Below are positions 26,001-34,600 of a stretch of DNA of 64,000 bases, one piece after another. Source of the DNA: Sipunculus nudus (Eukaryota; Annelida; Sipuncula; Golfingiida; Sipunculidae). The notes under the pieces are model-generated. The model made no database searches. It saw only the letters and a list, made by a program, of their open reading frames with translations, and had not been told where the DNA came from. Position numbers and translations under genes: made by a program. Within the stretch, counting starts at the first letter, position 1. Every line of letters begins with the position of its first letter. The stretch is taken from NCBI GenBank assembly GCA_026874595.1, contig CM049306.1, positions 110,310,142 through 110,374,141 on the forward strand, in the 5' to 3' direction.

Positions 26001-28664
26001 GCAGCTTTCGCTTTGCTTTTCCGAACAATCCTGAGTAGACAGTAATTTGCTGACAATAATACTCTGATGTAAACATACAATAGTTTATAAATAGTTTTAA
26101 TGTGAAATGAGCAATCACGCATTAACAAAAGTATTTTAAACCCAGAATGAAGAAAAAACGAACCAATGGGTCACAGCACTCAGCTGTCTATAAGGGTTAT
26201 ATACTTCTAGCGTATGGGAAAGAAGTACAGATTGATTTCTTTTATTTTTTTTTTACAGTTTTTCAAAAAATCAGTTGGAAGTCCAACAACCTCATTGGCT
26301 GTTATCTCCACTAAGATGATTACAAACATCTTAATAAACTTCAACATATATTACAGTCCTATATGCTTACACAATGTGTTATAAATGTGGGTGGAGGACT
26401 TATGGTTTCTGGCATCTAGCTGCCTGGCTTTGGCCAGGTTCCTGTGGCCCAGCAGGGAGTCTGCCAGTGACACCTGCCTGGAATGATCATGCACTCTCAG
26501 GGCATCATATAGTTGGAAGTGATGGTGAAACAAGGGACCTGAGGGTCATGGTGCTCAGCTTTCCCTATGCAACACCAAGCATATGAAAATGAGGCACATT
26601 TTCTTTTTCTTTGAATATCACTTTTTGATAATTGTATACACAACACACATTTGGAGTTACCCGTGAACTTTATGGGCTACATGAGAGATGCAGAAGCTTC
26701 TGATGATCACATATCTGTATCTCAACTAAGTGACCATAATATGCATGTGAAAATATCCAATGGAATGTATGAAACCACATAAATTATAAAATAAGAAATT
26801 AAACTCGAGATGAGAAGATCAAAGTATAAAAACACCTATTTAATTTATTAACTGAAATAAGAGGGTGTTAAAAGATTTTAAAAATTTTCCATTTTCAAAT
26901 TAGAATAAGCAAAATTTAAAAAGCATGTTAAAACAAGCTAATTAGGTATTTATTGTAATGGTGTACCGATTAATCAATTAAATTGTGCATTGGTTGTTTT
27001 CCTTCAAATCTAATAAATCCATTGCATTTTTGCATAATTGATATAAAAGGATTATACATGCTCATACAAAGAACCTAATCCTGTCAGAGATATATGAACA
27101 CAAAGTAGATATATGAATACAACCGCATCAAAACTAAACCTTGGGCAGCCAACAATCTTTCGACAGCATGTCAACCTTGGATATGAGTGAATAAATGGTT
27201 TCATTATGAATACCCACATACACACTATTTACTCACTGATGGGGTCAATATTTAGGTACTAGTATACAACACATTTCTAGGGTAATACGGAAAGTACATA
27301 AAATAATCGATTAATAATCGATCATCGGTTGTTTTATTTTTCAATCATCTAACATGATTTTAAAAACAATTCCTACCACCAATATATTGCTTTCTATAAT
27401 AAATGAAAACTGCAACCTGAAAACATTTATTTATGCAAAATGGGGGATACATTCACACTTCCAACACATATATGCTTGTGAAACATCCAAAAATATATCA
27501 ACAGCCTTTGGTATAGAAGTTTATACACTGACAATGTTTGCATTAAACACAGTGTATTGTAACACCCGGGGGTGTGGTGTACACATGAGTTCGGGTTAGT
27601 TTAATCAAGTCCTAACGGTTGATGTATCTGCACTTGACACTTTAAGTCGCTTGCGTTCACAAATGAAATAAGGCAGCAGTACATAAATAGGGTTTAATAC
27701 AACTCAGCGATAACTTTCAGATGGCAGAAGTAGATGGTGAGGCGCTTTCTCACTCTGTTGCAGGCGAAGCCGGGGTCGTGGTTTCGCTCCGCTATGCACA
27801 ATATCCTAAACAGTAATCCCCGTAAACGAAGGTTGGTAGAGTTATTCAATTATATAAACTCCTATGCAGTATAGGTAATCCAAAAGTAAATGGGAATATT
27901 CTGGTATAGAATCCCAATGGCAAGTTAACGAATCACTGCTAAGGCTGACACCAGAGCCGACCACCCTGTGAACAGACCGAGCAACGCTCCACACTCTCTC
28001 TTGACACGCTCTGCGCGCGCCCTATTTATAGGCTAAAGGGGGACCGTAACCGTCCGGGGGTATCAGCATGGTCAGCCCTGCACGGGCGGTTGTCGCCCAG
28101 CGCTACATCACTGTTACAAGCCAGCGGACAAACCCCACTTATGCGAGTTAGATACACAGCTAACCCGAAAAGTAGCAATAGGTTAAATTTAAAATGGAGG
28201 TTTTCCTTGATTTCTCAAAGGAAAGAAGTTCCAGTGAACCTGTTTTGAGTTCGTAAGAACTTAGAAACATCTAACTGTATGCTGAAATTCAGATTTGTTG
28301 GTCCGATAGGCTCTGTTAATGGACATCCATACTAAGGACCAAAGGACTTCCAGTCAGCTGAGCTTATAAAAAATAATAATAAACTTCTTTGTTTACATTG
28401 CCATTTTTTTAATGATTTATATGGATGTTTGTATGTGGGTGGTCAAGGGGGGGGGGGGGAGGAGGGGAGTAGTTATCTGGGTATAATTAAATATCTGGAA
28501 TAAAATTATAAACACTATACTGAATGACCTTTCAGCTGATTGATCACCGCCTTATCTTCTGTGCTGTGTGCCTGCTCAAAATGACCCTGTAACTGGACAA
28601 CAGTCCCCAAGTCCTTCATGCAGATAGGGCACAGGAAGCCTTCTTTGATATCTGTTGTAGCCAT
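1566..28664 (-). CDS. RBSN: Rabenosyn-5 orthologue, FYVE-finger Rab effector (8 exons, complete)
   Basis: Early-endosome Rab4/Rab5 effector that binds PI3P and acts in endosomal fusion and recycling with VPS45 (family knowledge). I joined exons 28664-28529, 26030-25875, 22061-21918, 21371-21210, 16314-16109, 13556-13486, 8685-8599 and 2094-1566. All have GT/AG borders and the phases agree, giving 1491 nt and 496 residues. Domains: C2H2 finger (C12, C15, H28, H33); helical linker with a DPSMWEPQELG motif; FYVE finger from W154-D157 with cysteines 163, 166, 179, 182, 187, 190, 240 and 243 and the RRRHHCR motif at 174-180; Arg/Glu-rich coiled coil about 345-400; Rab-binding helical hairpin 449-488. 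The protein stops after this hairpin, so the NPF-rich tail and second Rab-binding repeat of vertebrate rabenosyn (about 780 residues) are absent. Insect orthologues are also about 500 residues. Only about 5.5% of the 27-kb locus is coding. The start was chosen by homology and an AAGAGATGG context. Confidence 0.93.
2095..3334. other. RBSN intron 7, distal part
   Basis: No array or terminal repeats recognised. The block around 2700-2930 (AGCTTTTTCCCTATAAAAAA and flanks) recurs in diverged form near 22920-23130, so part of it is an old dispersed repeat. Confidence 0.5.
3335..5361 (-). mobile_element. Tigger/pogo-like DNA transposon with decayed transposase
   Basis: Terminal inverted repeats CAGTCGTGAATTGATAATCT (from 3337) and CAGTTGTGACTTGACGTTCT (inward from 5359) match at most positions and are flanked by TA on both sides. 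On the minus strand at about 5000-4590 there is a broken reading with DLIQALNSADHVMAEEE, DIVSMAKDDGSKSDSEYEGE and MEEQGLAAGDVDAHLGLLGK, resembling the acidic C-terminus of pogo-type transposases. Stops interrupt it. A second element is inserted at 3491-4399. Confidence 0.7.
3489..4401. mobile_element. Tigger-like non-autonomous element nested in the previous one
   Basis: Ends are TA-CAGTAGAAAGCCTGCC and, inverted, TA-CAGTAGAACGCCTGTA. CAGTAGAA is a typical Tigger terminus. About 909 bp between the TA duplications. Subterminal GGCCACT / ACGGTCA motifs recur at both ends. No transposase recognised inside. Confidence 0.7.
5741..7845. mobile_element. hAT-like element split by a later insertion
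   Basis: The left piece (CAGGGGGATCCAGGATTTAG, 5747-5814) and right piece (GGACCCCCCCCTGGATCCAC, 7711-7833) form an inverted GGATCCAGGGGG terminus of a common invertebrate hAT-type repeat. AATGTC occurs at both outer borders as a partial target duplication. The interior is occupied by a CAGCTGA-type element. Confidence 0.45.
5814..7710 (+). mobile_element. Dispersed CAGCTGA-type element, copy B
   Basis: Begins ACAAGGGACCTATGGGTCAC then GTGCTCAGCTGAC; ends ATAGCTCAGATGAC-TTTTA-GTCAGCTGAGCTA, a near-perfect hairpin. About 1.9 kb, AT-rich, with no protein recognised. Contains an 18-G run (6818-6835) and a GGACGGACGGAC tract just before the 3' hairpin. Confidence 0.6.
7925..8575 (+). repeat. 39-bp minisatellite in RBSN intron 7
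   Basis: About 16 variable units built on TTTCAGGACACAGTGGAATG then TGGCTGAATGTGACAGGGG. The array begins after an 18-G run (about 7975-7992 lies within its first units) and stops about 24 bp short of the RBSN exon 7 donor. Confidence 0.85.
8599..8685 (-). CDS. RBSN: RBSN exon 7, AGETTYSL helix
   Basis: An 87-nt exon with acceptor TTTGTAG|TGCTGG and donor CTCAG|GTAGGT. Encodes the strongly conserved NAGETTYSL motif and an amphipathic helix (RVKLIKIYETVDML). A 39-bp minisatellite begins about 25 bp past its donor. Confidence 0.88.
9026..10240 (+). mobile_element. Dispersed CAGCTGA-type element, copy C
   Basis: Starts ACAAGAGGTCAATGGGTAAT then GGTGCTCAGCT. The 3' hairpin motif occurs twice (9868-9896 and 10206-10240), so it is either a composite or two overlapping copies. 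AT-rich interior shares phrases with copy B (AATGGTTTCTATTAAACTC; ATATATATCTGAATATA). Confidence 0.5.
10385..12055 (-). mobile_element. Helitron-like (HINE) family 2, copy A, interrupted by an LTR
   Basis: On the minus strand the 3' end is the hairpin GTAGTCG-CTTGT-CGACTAC followed by CCGTATTTTAGTT. The 5' end at about 12055 carries TATCCGCCAAAAC, inverse of the TTTTGGCGGATA found at the 3' end of copy B. The core has tandem units with AGGTGGCGCCACC palindromes (about 10670, 10790, 11600, 11757). An LTR-like insertion splits it. Confidence 0.6.
10939..11450 (-). mobile_element. Solo LTR-like insertion
   Basis: Interrupts the tandem core of the surrounding element. On the minus strand it has a TATATAAA box (about 11373-11380), later an AATAAA (11016-11021), and ends CCTAGTGTAACA. 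This order (TATA, then poly(A) signal, then TG...CA ends) fits an LTR. The right boundary is uncertain and no target duplication was found. Confidence 0.5.
12056..13485. other. RBSN intron 6, proximal part
   Basis: AT-rich. Around 13250-13470 it ends in a weak copy of the dispersed CAGCTGA 3' motif (ACTTACAGTTAGCTGAGCTA). Nothing else recognised. Confidence 0.45.
13486..13556 (-). CDS. RBSN: RBSN exon 6, helical segment
   Basis: A 71-nt exon with acceptor CTTGACAG|AAAATG and donor CTCAA|GTGAGT. Encodes KMKMHLNEAEEVLPNFQEMADSL, aligning with the vertebrate helix that follows the FYVE finger. Frame enters in phase 0 and leaves in phase 2. Confidence 0.85.
14113..16010 (+). repeat. 27-bp minisatellite, about 70 copies, in RBSN intron 5
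   Basis: Head-to-tail units of 27 bp. The common forms combine CAGTAACATACAGCAAGCCC with TGAGTGT or ACTGTGT; point variants (CAGGAAGCC, AACAAACAGC, GTCAGAAACA) recur in blocks, so higher-order copying is likely. It ends about 100 bp from the RBSN exon 5 donor. Because the period is a multiple of three, long open frames occur on both strands (for example 14837-16009, minus). Confidence 0.95.
16109..16314 (-). CDS. RBSN: RBSN exon 5, end of FYVE finger
   Basis: Acceptor TGTTTCAG|AACAGC, donor TATGAT|GTAATT. Encodes a Ser/Asn-rich insert (HRSSSNSSLNS), then IRTCAECRKLLERR, which supplies the last FYVE cysteine pair, and the start of the following helix (AVVLLYD). Confidence 0.9.
16315..17850. 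other. RBSN intron 4, proximal part
   Basis: AT-rich and without recognised genes. Contains CAAATACTAAATATATGATT (about 17279), shared with 9088-9110 in the dispersed CAGCTGA-type sequence, so it is partly old repeat. Confidence 0.4.
17850..19425 (-). mobile_element. Decayed LINE (L2/Rex-like) reverse-transcriptase fragment
   Basis: Minus-strand reading, broken by stops and shifts, gives in order: TKPSVVEKVLA (about 19400), a DLSTAFDTIDHQVLL block (about 19220), GVPQGSVL, then RHFYLDDSQLYMCF (catalytic YADD-type box, with Leu for Ala) and LQLNDDKTELIIYG (18779-19033), and finally LHWLPIQSRIIYKVLLLTFK and WNSLTDAIRKV (18069-18440). This order and wording fit the RT and C-terminal region of L2/CR1-group LINEs. 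The 5' portion is missing; the element abuts the 46-bp array. Confidence 0.8.
19428..20815 (+). repeat. 46-bp minisatellite, about 30 copies, in RBSN intron 4
   Basis: Units contain TGTCCATGTAACAGGACCTA, then taaaactgacctgatctggtactgtc. High similarity between units, with recurrent variants (TACAACTGACC, TGTAAAAGG). It begins exactly at the 5' truncation of the LINE fragment. Confidence 0.93.
20816..21209. other. RBSN intron 4, distal end
   Basis: Short AT-rich spacer between the 46-bp array and exon 4. No feature recognised. Confidence 0.5.
21210..21371 (-). CDS. RBSN: RBSN exon 4, FYVE finger core
   Basis: Acceptor TTTGCAG|CC, donor GCCC|GTGAGT. Carries the WxxD motif (WAPD), three of the four cysteine pairs and the RRRHHCR PI3P-binding motif. 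The fourth cysteine pair is in exon 5, as in vertebrate rabenosyn where a Ser-rich insert splits the finger. Confidence 0.95.
21918..22061 (-). CDS. RBSN: RBSN exon 3, helical linker
   Basis: Acceptor TTTTTACAG|GTGCC, donor AGAG|GTATTG. Encodes the helix containing RVDRFVVETNKLLIRLDKL, equivalent to the vertebrate segment between WEPQELG and the FYVE finger. The frame is continuous with exons 2 and 4 in phase 1. Confidence 0.88.
22062..23500. other. RBSN intron 2, proximal part
   Basis: AT-rich. Holds a 15-G run (22363-22377) and a diverged copy of the 2700-2930 block (about 22920-23130). No gene recognised. Confidence 0.45.
23505..24225 (+). repeat. About 30-bp minisatellite rich in TTAGGGTTAG, RBSN intron 2
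   Basis: About 24 units of two alternating types: TTAGGGTTAGTTTGTGACAG plus GCGCCTAGA, and a form with GTTGGGGCAGCCGCCTAGA. Many units contain TTAGGG or AAGGGTTAG, so the array is telomere-like in part, but the period and GCGCCTAG spacer show it is a local minisatellite. Confidence 0.85.
24346..25273. mobile_element. Non-autonomous hAT element with exact 8-bp target duplication
   Basis: The element 24354-25265 is flanked on both sides by CTGACCAG. Termini are CAGGGTCGGCAAG and, inverted, CAGGGTTGAGCAAGG. Subterminal regions repeat GGTTTTAGGC / AACCTG motifs in both orientations, typical transposase-binding arrays of hAT elements. No coding potential recognised. Confidence 0.85.
25304..25745 (-). 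mobile_element. tRNA-like SINE, two direct copies
   Basis: Copies at 25304-25445 and 25578-25745 share ACAAAGACAAATTGCTCAGG and AGCGAGACAGTTCGGTC. On the minus strand the better copy has TAGCAAAGTGGTTGGTATGC (A-box-like) and GGGTTTGATTCCGG (close to the GGTTCGANTCC B box), so it looks tRNA-derived. It lacks an intact cloverleaf and is not called a tRNA gene. Confidence 0.6.
25875..26030 (-). CDS. RBSN: RBSN exon 2, linker with WEPQELG motif
   Basis: Acceptor CTACTCAG|GATTG, donor CTAG|GTAACA. Encodes the basic helix GLFGKAKRKLLRQ, an acidic/Ala-Pro linker and the conserved DPSMWEPQELG block found upstream of the FYVE finger in animal rabenosyns. Confidence 0.9.
26155..28372 (+). mobile_element. 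Dispersed CAGCTGA-type sequence, copies D, with inserted LTR
   Basis: Two 5'-type starts (CCAATGGGTCACAGCACTCAGCTG near 26160 and AAGGGACCTGAGGGTCATGG near 26531) and one 3'-type end (GGACTTCCAGTCAGCTGAGC, about 28345-28364). The LTR-like sequence at 27558-28118 lies between them. Confidence 0.45.
27558..28118 (-). mobile_element. Solo LTR-like element
   Basis: 561 bp with ends TGTAACA / TGTTACA, GC-richer than its surroundings. On the minus strand a GCCTATAAATAGGG TATA box (about 28020-28032) is followed by a GC-rich probable start region. TTCGGGTTAG at 27590 is inverted at 28160-28169, just outside, so an alternative reading with those as ends is possible. No target duplication seen. Confidence 0.5.
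28529..28664 (-). CDS. RBSN: RBSN exon 1, C2H2 zinc finger
   Basis: Encodes residues 1-45 plus one base. Reads MATTDIKEGFLCPICMKDL and then a QLQGHFEQAH helix, the N-terminal C2H2 finger typical of rabenosyn-5. Donor is AAAG|GTCATT. A 5' UTR exon further upstream is possible but not identified. Confidence 0.9.
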
Positions 28665-31628
28665 CTCTTGGGATCCTCACATTTACCCTTAAATAAAATA
28701 AGACAATTTATTTCTTAATCCTCATAAAATCAGCATAGTTCAATAAATATATAAAAAATTCTACTTTTATTTATAAAATTATATGACATGTATTTATAAT
28801 TATATACTGCATATTTAAATGTATCAGAGACCCTCAATTATCCATATTAACTTTAACTGAAAACATCAGTGGAGAATTCACAGAGACTTTCCCCCACCCT
28901 CAGTGTTTTTATATGCACTGATATAAACATTAAAATTACTTATAATCTGCAGCTATATTACTCGAAACATATTTCCATTGTAAAATGACCTTTTTAATTA
29001 ATAAACTTTACATAATTAGCCTAATTACATAATACCAAAGCCTTAACATAATGCAACTTTAACTTTTGGGATAGAATATGGGTGTGAATAAGCAGATGAA
29101 TTTGATAATGTGACTGCTAGTGACAACAAAATATGTTAGAAATGGTTTCATTTAAAATGTGCTGACAATAACATAAATGAAATGGTTTCGTGAAGATTGT
29201 AGATATGTTCTTGTACTGTTGCTGTATGTGTGCATTGTTTTATTTTTCATTGTAATGATTTTTTTATTATTGTACTCTTTATCTATTTAATCCTGTTGCC
29301 AAGTTAATTCATTAGCTTTAAGGCATACTCTTTCAGTCTTTGTGTGTGTATAAAGTCAAATGTTTGTATTTTCACTTTCATTTGTGCATGTCAAGTCAAT
29401 ACACTATTAATGGTGACAAAGTGGGTTATTGATTTTTTATTAATCAATAAATGTAAGTAAAAGTATAATTTATTTATTATATTAGCACATGTAAATTCTA
29501 AACACCTGCATGCTTTTGTTATGGTTTTCACAATAGCTGTTGAAACATATTAGTTGAATGCATTATTTTTCTTCTTTAGATCGGTCAGTGTCAGCTGTTG
29601 ATTACAACAGGTGTTATAACACATTCACTCGGCCGGGAAACCACAATATTTGCAACTCTAATTACTTAATAATGTAAAGGTAATTAATTAAATCAGTCAT
29701 TTAAGAGTGGAAAAATATGTTAAGAGTAATAAAGTTGTATATTTTCAAGTGATTTTTACATTTATTTCAAACTAACAGTGCATATAAAAACTCTAAAAAT
29801 TCTCTATGAATTCTCCGACTATCACAGATTCTCGGCCTGTTAGCCAGACCCCAAACAGCTCAGTCTTGACAGAACAACATGTAACTGTTTTAAAATGCTG
29901 GTGTAAGCAAATGAAAATTGAAGCCTCTCAGTAAAATTGTCAATACTGCTCAATCATACCATAAAGACTGTGACAGTATTAATGTTCCTTCGGGAACCAG
30001 TCGTTTCGTCACCACAGTTGATGATCATCATCAGTACTGGTACTTGGCTGGGCATATCTTTTAATTGCATATTCTTATAATCAGCAATTCAAAAGCATAG
30101 GGAATGACAAAAGAATAGAATATTGAATGACAGAGGATATGTCAGGTTGGACTTGGCCTAGCATGTCTTTTAATTGCATATTCTTATAATCAGCTATTCT
30201 AATGCGTAGGGAATGACAGAAAAACATAATGATTGACAGAAGTGTGAAATTTGGCCCAGAAGTTAGTAACTACAAAAAAGTGTGTACACTCTGCAAAGGT
30301 TCAGATTTAAGAAAGTTCTTTCAGCCACTTGTTTCTCTGTGTGTAGATTTTTCTAATACTTGAATAACACAGTCTACAGAATGCCAGAATCTGAGCCATG
30401 GAGCGTGCCGCTTTTATAAATATTTGTGCAATCCATGTAAAATGAATGTTTATATTTAAAAAACACCCCTGTGTGTGAAGCAAAAGGACATATTCAAACG
30501 GGATGACATGAGGGAATCTTAACTGGTTAAAGGTGAGCTGTGACGTTAATAGCCCTGAATACCATGGTCGCCAGCAGGTCATGCAGAGCAATGTGTGTAA
30601 TTATATTTACATGAAATCCACTCATGGTGTATCCATGAGCCGTCAATTAAAAAGAATCTACAACCAAATAAGCTTTTCACTAAATTTCAGGCCTGAGTAT
30701 AGAATCTGGTCTTCACTTTCTAAGATTGGTCTAAACTGACTGGACCGTCTCATATTAGTAGTAATCAACATAAGCCATGACATGCCTGATGGTATGACAT
30801 CGACATGCCTCTTACTTCTCCATTACACGAATCTCAAACATTATTACGTCCGTCTGTATACACCCATTACCTTGTCCATATAAACTGGGTTCTATACTCG
30901 CTCTAAATTTAAGTTTTGGTATATCTTCTGTTTATTTTAATTGTAATAGATTGACATTTTAACATGCATAACATTGATGCCGAAATGTCTGTACAGTACC
31001 GCATGTAAATTACTAACGCAACAACTGTAGTGTCGAATGGACTGGTATCAAATTTTGCCGGGGGGGGGGGGGGGGGGGGGGCGGGGGCACATTTGGAGAA
31101 AAACAAAAAAAATGTGAAACATGCATAACTTTGAACAACTATGGACTGCATACCAAAAGATGCACCAGTCTCGACCTAATACGTCCTGGAGGCAAAAGGT
31201 CCACCCTAGACGACAAATATATTTATAGTTTATCCAAATTGTCGTTAAAAACGACACACAAAACTTCTTTCCATTTCGTCTGCACAAAGTGCTAGAATGA
31301 CAGTTGCGGCCTTGACCTTCAACATGGAGGTCCGCACTGAATCATATATTTTGCACACCTTTGCCACACTGACCCCCCCCCCCCCTGTTAAAATTATCAT
31401 GGCATTGAACAATATTATTACAATTAGATGGGGGTAGAGGACCTTGCTCAAACTTTGCAAGGACAATAATAATTTGATAATGTGAAATCCTCTTTGGTGT
31501 TGCTTCCTGCCGCTAGGTGTCGCTGCCGAGTTGCCTGACCGGGACTAGTGGCAGGGTGACCCCAGCAGCCGGTGTGACGCTCGTCAGGTCCTGTGGTACA
31601 TCTTGGCAGACTCAGTCCGTTATCACAC
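28665..31628. other. Intergenic region between divergent RBSN and Mic19
   Basis: About 3 kb, should hold both promoters. No TATA box stands out. Contains a direct repeat of about 80 bp (about 30045-30125 and 30160-30240; shared TCTTTTAATTGCATATTCTT) and a 22-G run (31060-31081). The 130 bp before the Mic19 ATG is GC-rich and probably 5' UTR or core promoter. Confidence 0.5.
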
Positions 31629-31694
31629 ATGGGGGGCAGCAGCAGTACCCGGAGGGTAGTGGTTGAGGAGGGCGACGCTGTAGGAACAGTCAAG
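31629..31694 (+). CDS. CHCHD3: Mic19 exon 1, MGG N-terminus
   Basis: 22 codons beginning MGGSSSTRRVVVEE and ending in VK, donor AAG|GTCATT, phase 0. The Gly2 context fits the N-myristoylation described for vertebrate Mic19. This is the first in-frame ATG that gives the family N-terminus. Confidence 0.9.
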
Positions 31695-34600
31695 GTCATT
31701 ACTGTTTTGAGACATCACAAATCACAATGTTGAACAAAGTTATATTATAATGTTTATTTTGTTTTACTGATACAAGTGCAATATAACTATAGTCCATCCC
31801 AGTACCCGTGTCCGCATGTTTTTCCGGGATAATTTTTTATACCAGTAAAGCAGTGTAAACCTTTATTGTCCAAAGGTTGCAGGAGCTATTCCGCCGACTA
31901 CCTGCGCAAAAAGGAATGCCTTACCTTGCTTTAATTTTGTATGAGACGAATAATCCAAAATATGACAAAACAAGTTACAGCGTTTATGACTTATTCCTTG
32001 CCTGAGAACTGATAATAAACAAGCCAGTCAAACTAATGACGTCAGTCAATTGAAAATGACGCGCGACCGATCACTGTGACGTCTTTGTGACGTCACTGTT
32101 GTCTAACAAACACCAAACGCAGCCATAGACATGGAAAGTGTAACATGGAGGAATGTACTGTCCAGCAGTGCCGGGAAGACGCCATTCACGGTATTTCAGC
32201 ATAAATAACGCAAAAGAGTCGCAAAGTTAATACATATTACATGATATATAACTTCTTCACATAAAATCGGCGGATTATCCGTTTATCTACTTCAGGCCAA
32301 AGGACATTTTTAAAGAATATTTTTTAAATAATTATCGCGAAAAAATATGCGGACACAGGTTTTGAGACGGACTATATTAACTATAATATAAGTGACCTAC
32401 CCAACAGCCAACCTGCCCCAGGCTGCGAACCCCCCCCCTCCCAACCCCCTCCCCCCCCCACCGGCTGGCTGCTTGGCCATTGTCAGCTATCACAGTGCCA
32501 GGGCAACCACCTGACCATCCTGTGAAAGGGTGGCTCTGATTGGCCGTCGACCCCTCCATTTTTTACCTGAGGACAGACAAGGGGCATAAACAACAGCGTG
32601 ACGCCAGCCTATGTCCAAGCCACAGAATTATCCCTGCCCCTGTACACTTCAAACGGGGCAAAAGGGGGCCACCTGTGGTGGGAAGGTATGGCAGCCATCA
32701 CCCGTTCCCAGATGCACAAGATCTGGCTCCCCTTCGCAGGGTCACAGATAAGAGCAGTCTTTTTACTAGCAAGCGTGAGCCAATAAAACATTCAGACCTG
32801 AAGCCAAGGTTTAAAGAGATATTGAGCTGTTATCAGAATTAGTATTGTTAAGTCTTACCTTATACTATAGATCACTAAGAGAAATTATGAAAATGATATA
32901 AGTATAAATACATAACCGCAGGTACTTTAATCCCTGTAAACATTATAAATCTAGTTAGGGCATTGCAATATGCAAATCAGTTTCCTAAAGTTCTGCCTAT
33001 CTAACTACATAATACATAGCAAGAAATAACCAAATGATTCCACTGCATATTGATTTCCTGTATAATGTACAGTAATGTGTATACATAATATATTTTTTTT
33101 TAATTTGATACAGTACCAACATATAAACATTTGTAGCAGGCTAATATTAATGCTCTGACTTCTTGTATAAATTGTGGACTCTCTCAAGTCTGGATGTTCA
33201 TTACAGCCCTGTTATTTGAAACTGAACTAAAGTTATAAGTGAAAGATGCTTTTGTTCATATCTTTAAAAGTAGCCCCCTTTTTGTTTGCCCCCTCATGTA
33301 GGAACAAATTTGACACCTACCTACTATGTTCCTGAGTCTATGCCTCATCACATCAGAGTTAATCTCACATGTTCCTCAGTCAGTGCCTCATCAGAGTTAC
33401 TCTCACATGTTCCTCAGTCTATGCCTCATCAGATCAGAGTTACTTTCACATGTTCTTCATCTTTGCCGCATCAGATCAGAGTTACAGTTACTCCCACATG
33501 TTTTTCTCAGTCAGTGCCTCATCAGATCAGAGTTACTCTCACATGTTTTTCAATCTATGCCTCATCAGATCAGAGTCACTCTTACATATTCCTCAGTCTA
33601 TGCCTCATCAGATCAGAGTTACTCTCACATGTTCCTCAGTCTATGCCTCATCAGATCAGAGTTACTCTCACATGTTCCTCAGTCTATGCCTCATCAGATC
33701 AGAGTTACTCTCACATGTTCCTCAGTCTATGCCTCATCAGATCAGAGTTACTCTCACATGTTCCTCAGTCTATGCCTCATCAGATCAGAGTTACTCTCAC
33801 ATGTTCCTCAGTCTTTTCCTAATCAGATCAGAGTTACTCTCACATGTTCCACAGTCTATCCTTCATCAGATTAGAGTTACTCATGCACATCTGAAACACA
33901 CGGGTGATGAAGATTTAAACAGGCATGTATGTTAACCAAGAAAAAATGCTGTATGAATTGTATATACTGTTTGTATGAACAAATCAATGAATTCTCCGCA
34001 AGGGAACCATCATCCCTCAGTAAGATAGGAATATGCCTGATGACATGATTAATTCACTCTTAGTGTCATGTTAACTTTGCTGTCAGTTGTTCAGCATGTT
34101 ATTTATTTGTTGTAGGTATCAGAAGCTGTTGCTAAGCGACTAATTGGTCAGCCAGATGCACCTGCTAGTGAGTAATCCTATTTTGTTATAAGTATATATT
34201 AGTGATGTGCTTAATTATTGTCTTGATTATATTACTGATTGGTTGTTTTAATTCATAATCAATTAAATTGGTTTCGTTTTTAGCTTAGCTGACTTTCAGT
34301 CATTTGTTATGGTCTGTTGTCCATCTGGTTGTCCATTAACTGGGAACAAATCATTATCTCTGGACCTAAAATCATCTAACTGAATATCCTTGAAGGTCAA
34401 TGAAAAGGCTCCTTGGAAGCATGATATTAGGTCACTGTGCCATTTTTCACATGTTATAACTTATTGGGTGGTTTGGGCACCTCAGAATAATTAAAAATTT
34501 GATACAAAACCTCTTGTACCAGAGTCTCAGTAATTAATGCATGTATTATCAGAATCTTGCCTTGAACATTCATCATGGTTATTTTTATTAGTTCTCAAAA

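Noticed and set aside
33286-33935. Three overlapping frames of about 180 codons
   Set aside because: All are readings of the 43-bp intronic minisatellite; the period is not divisible by three, so units rotate through frames.
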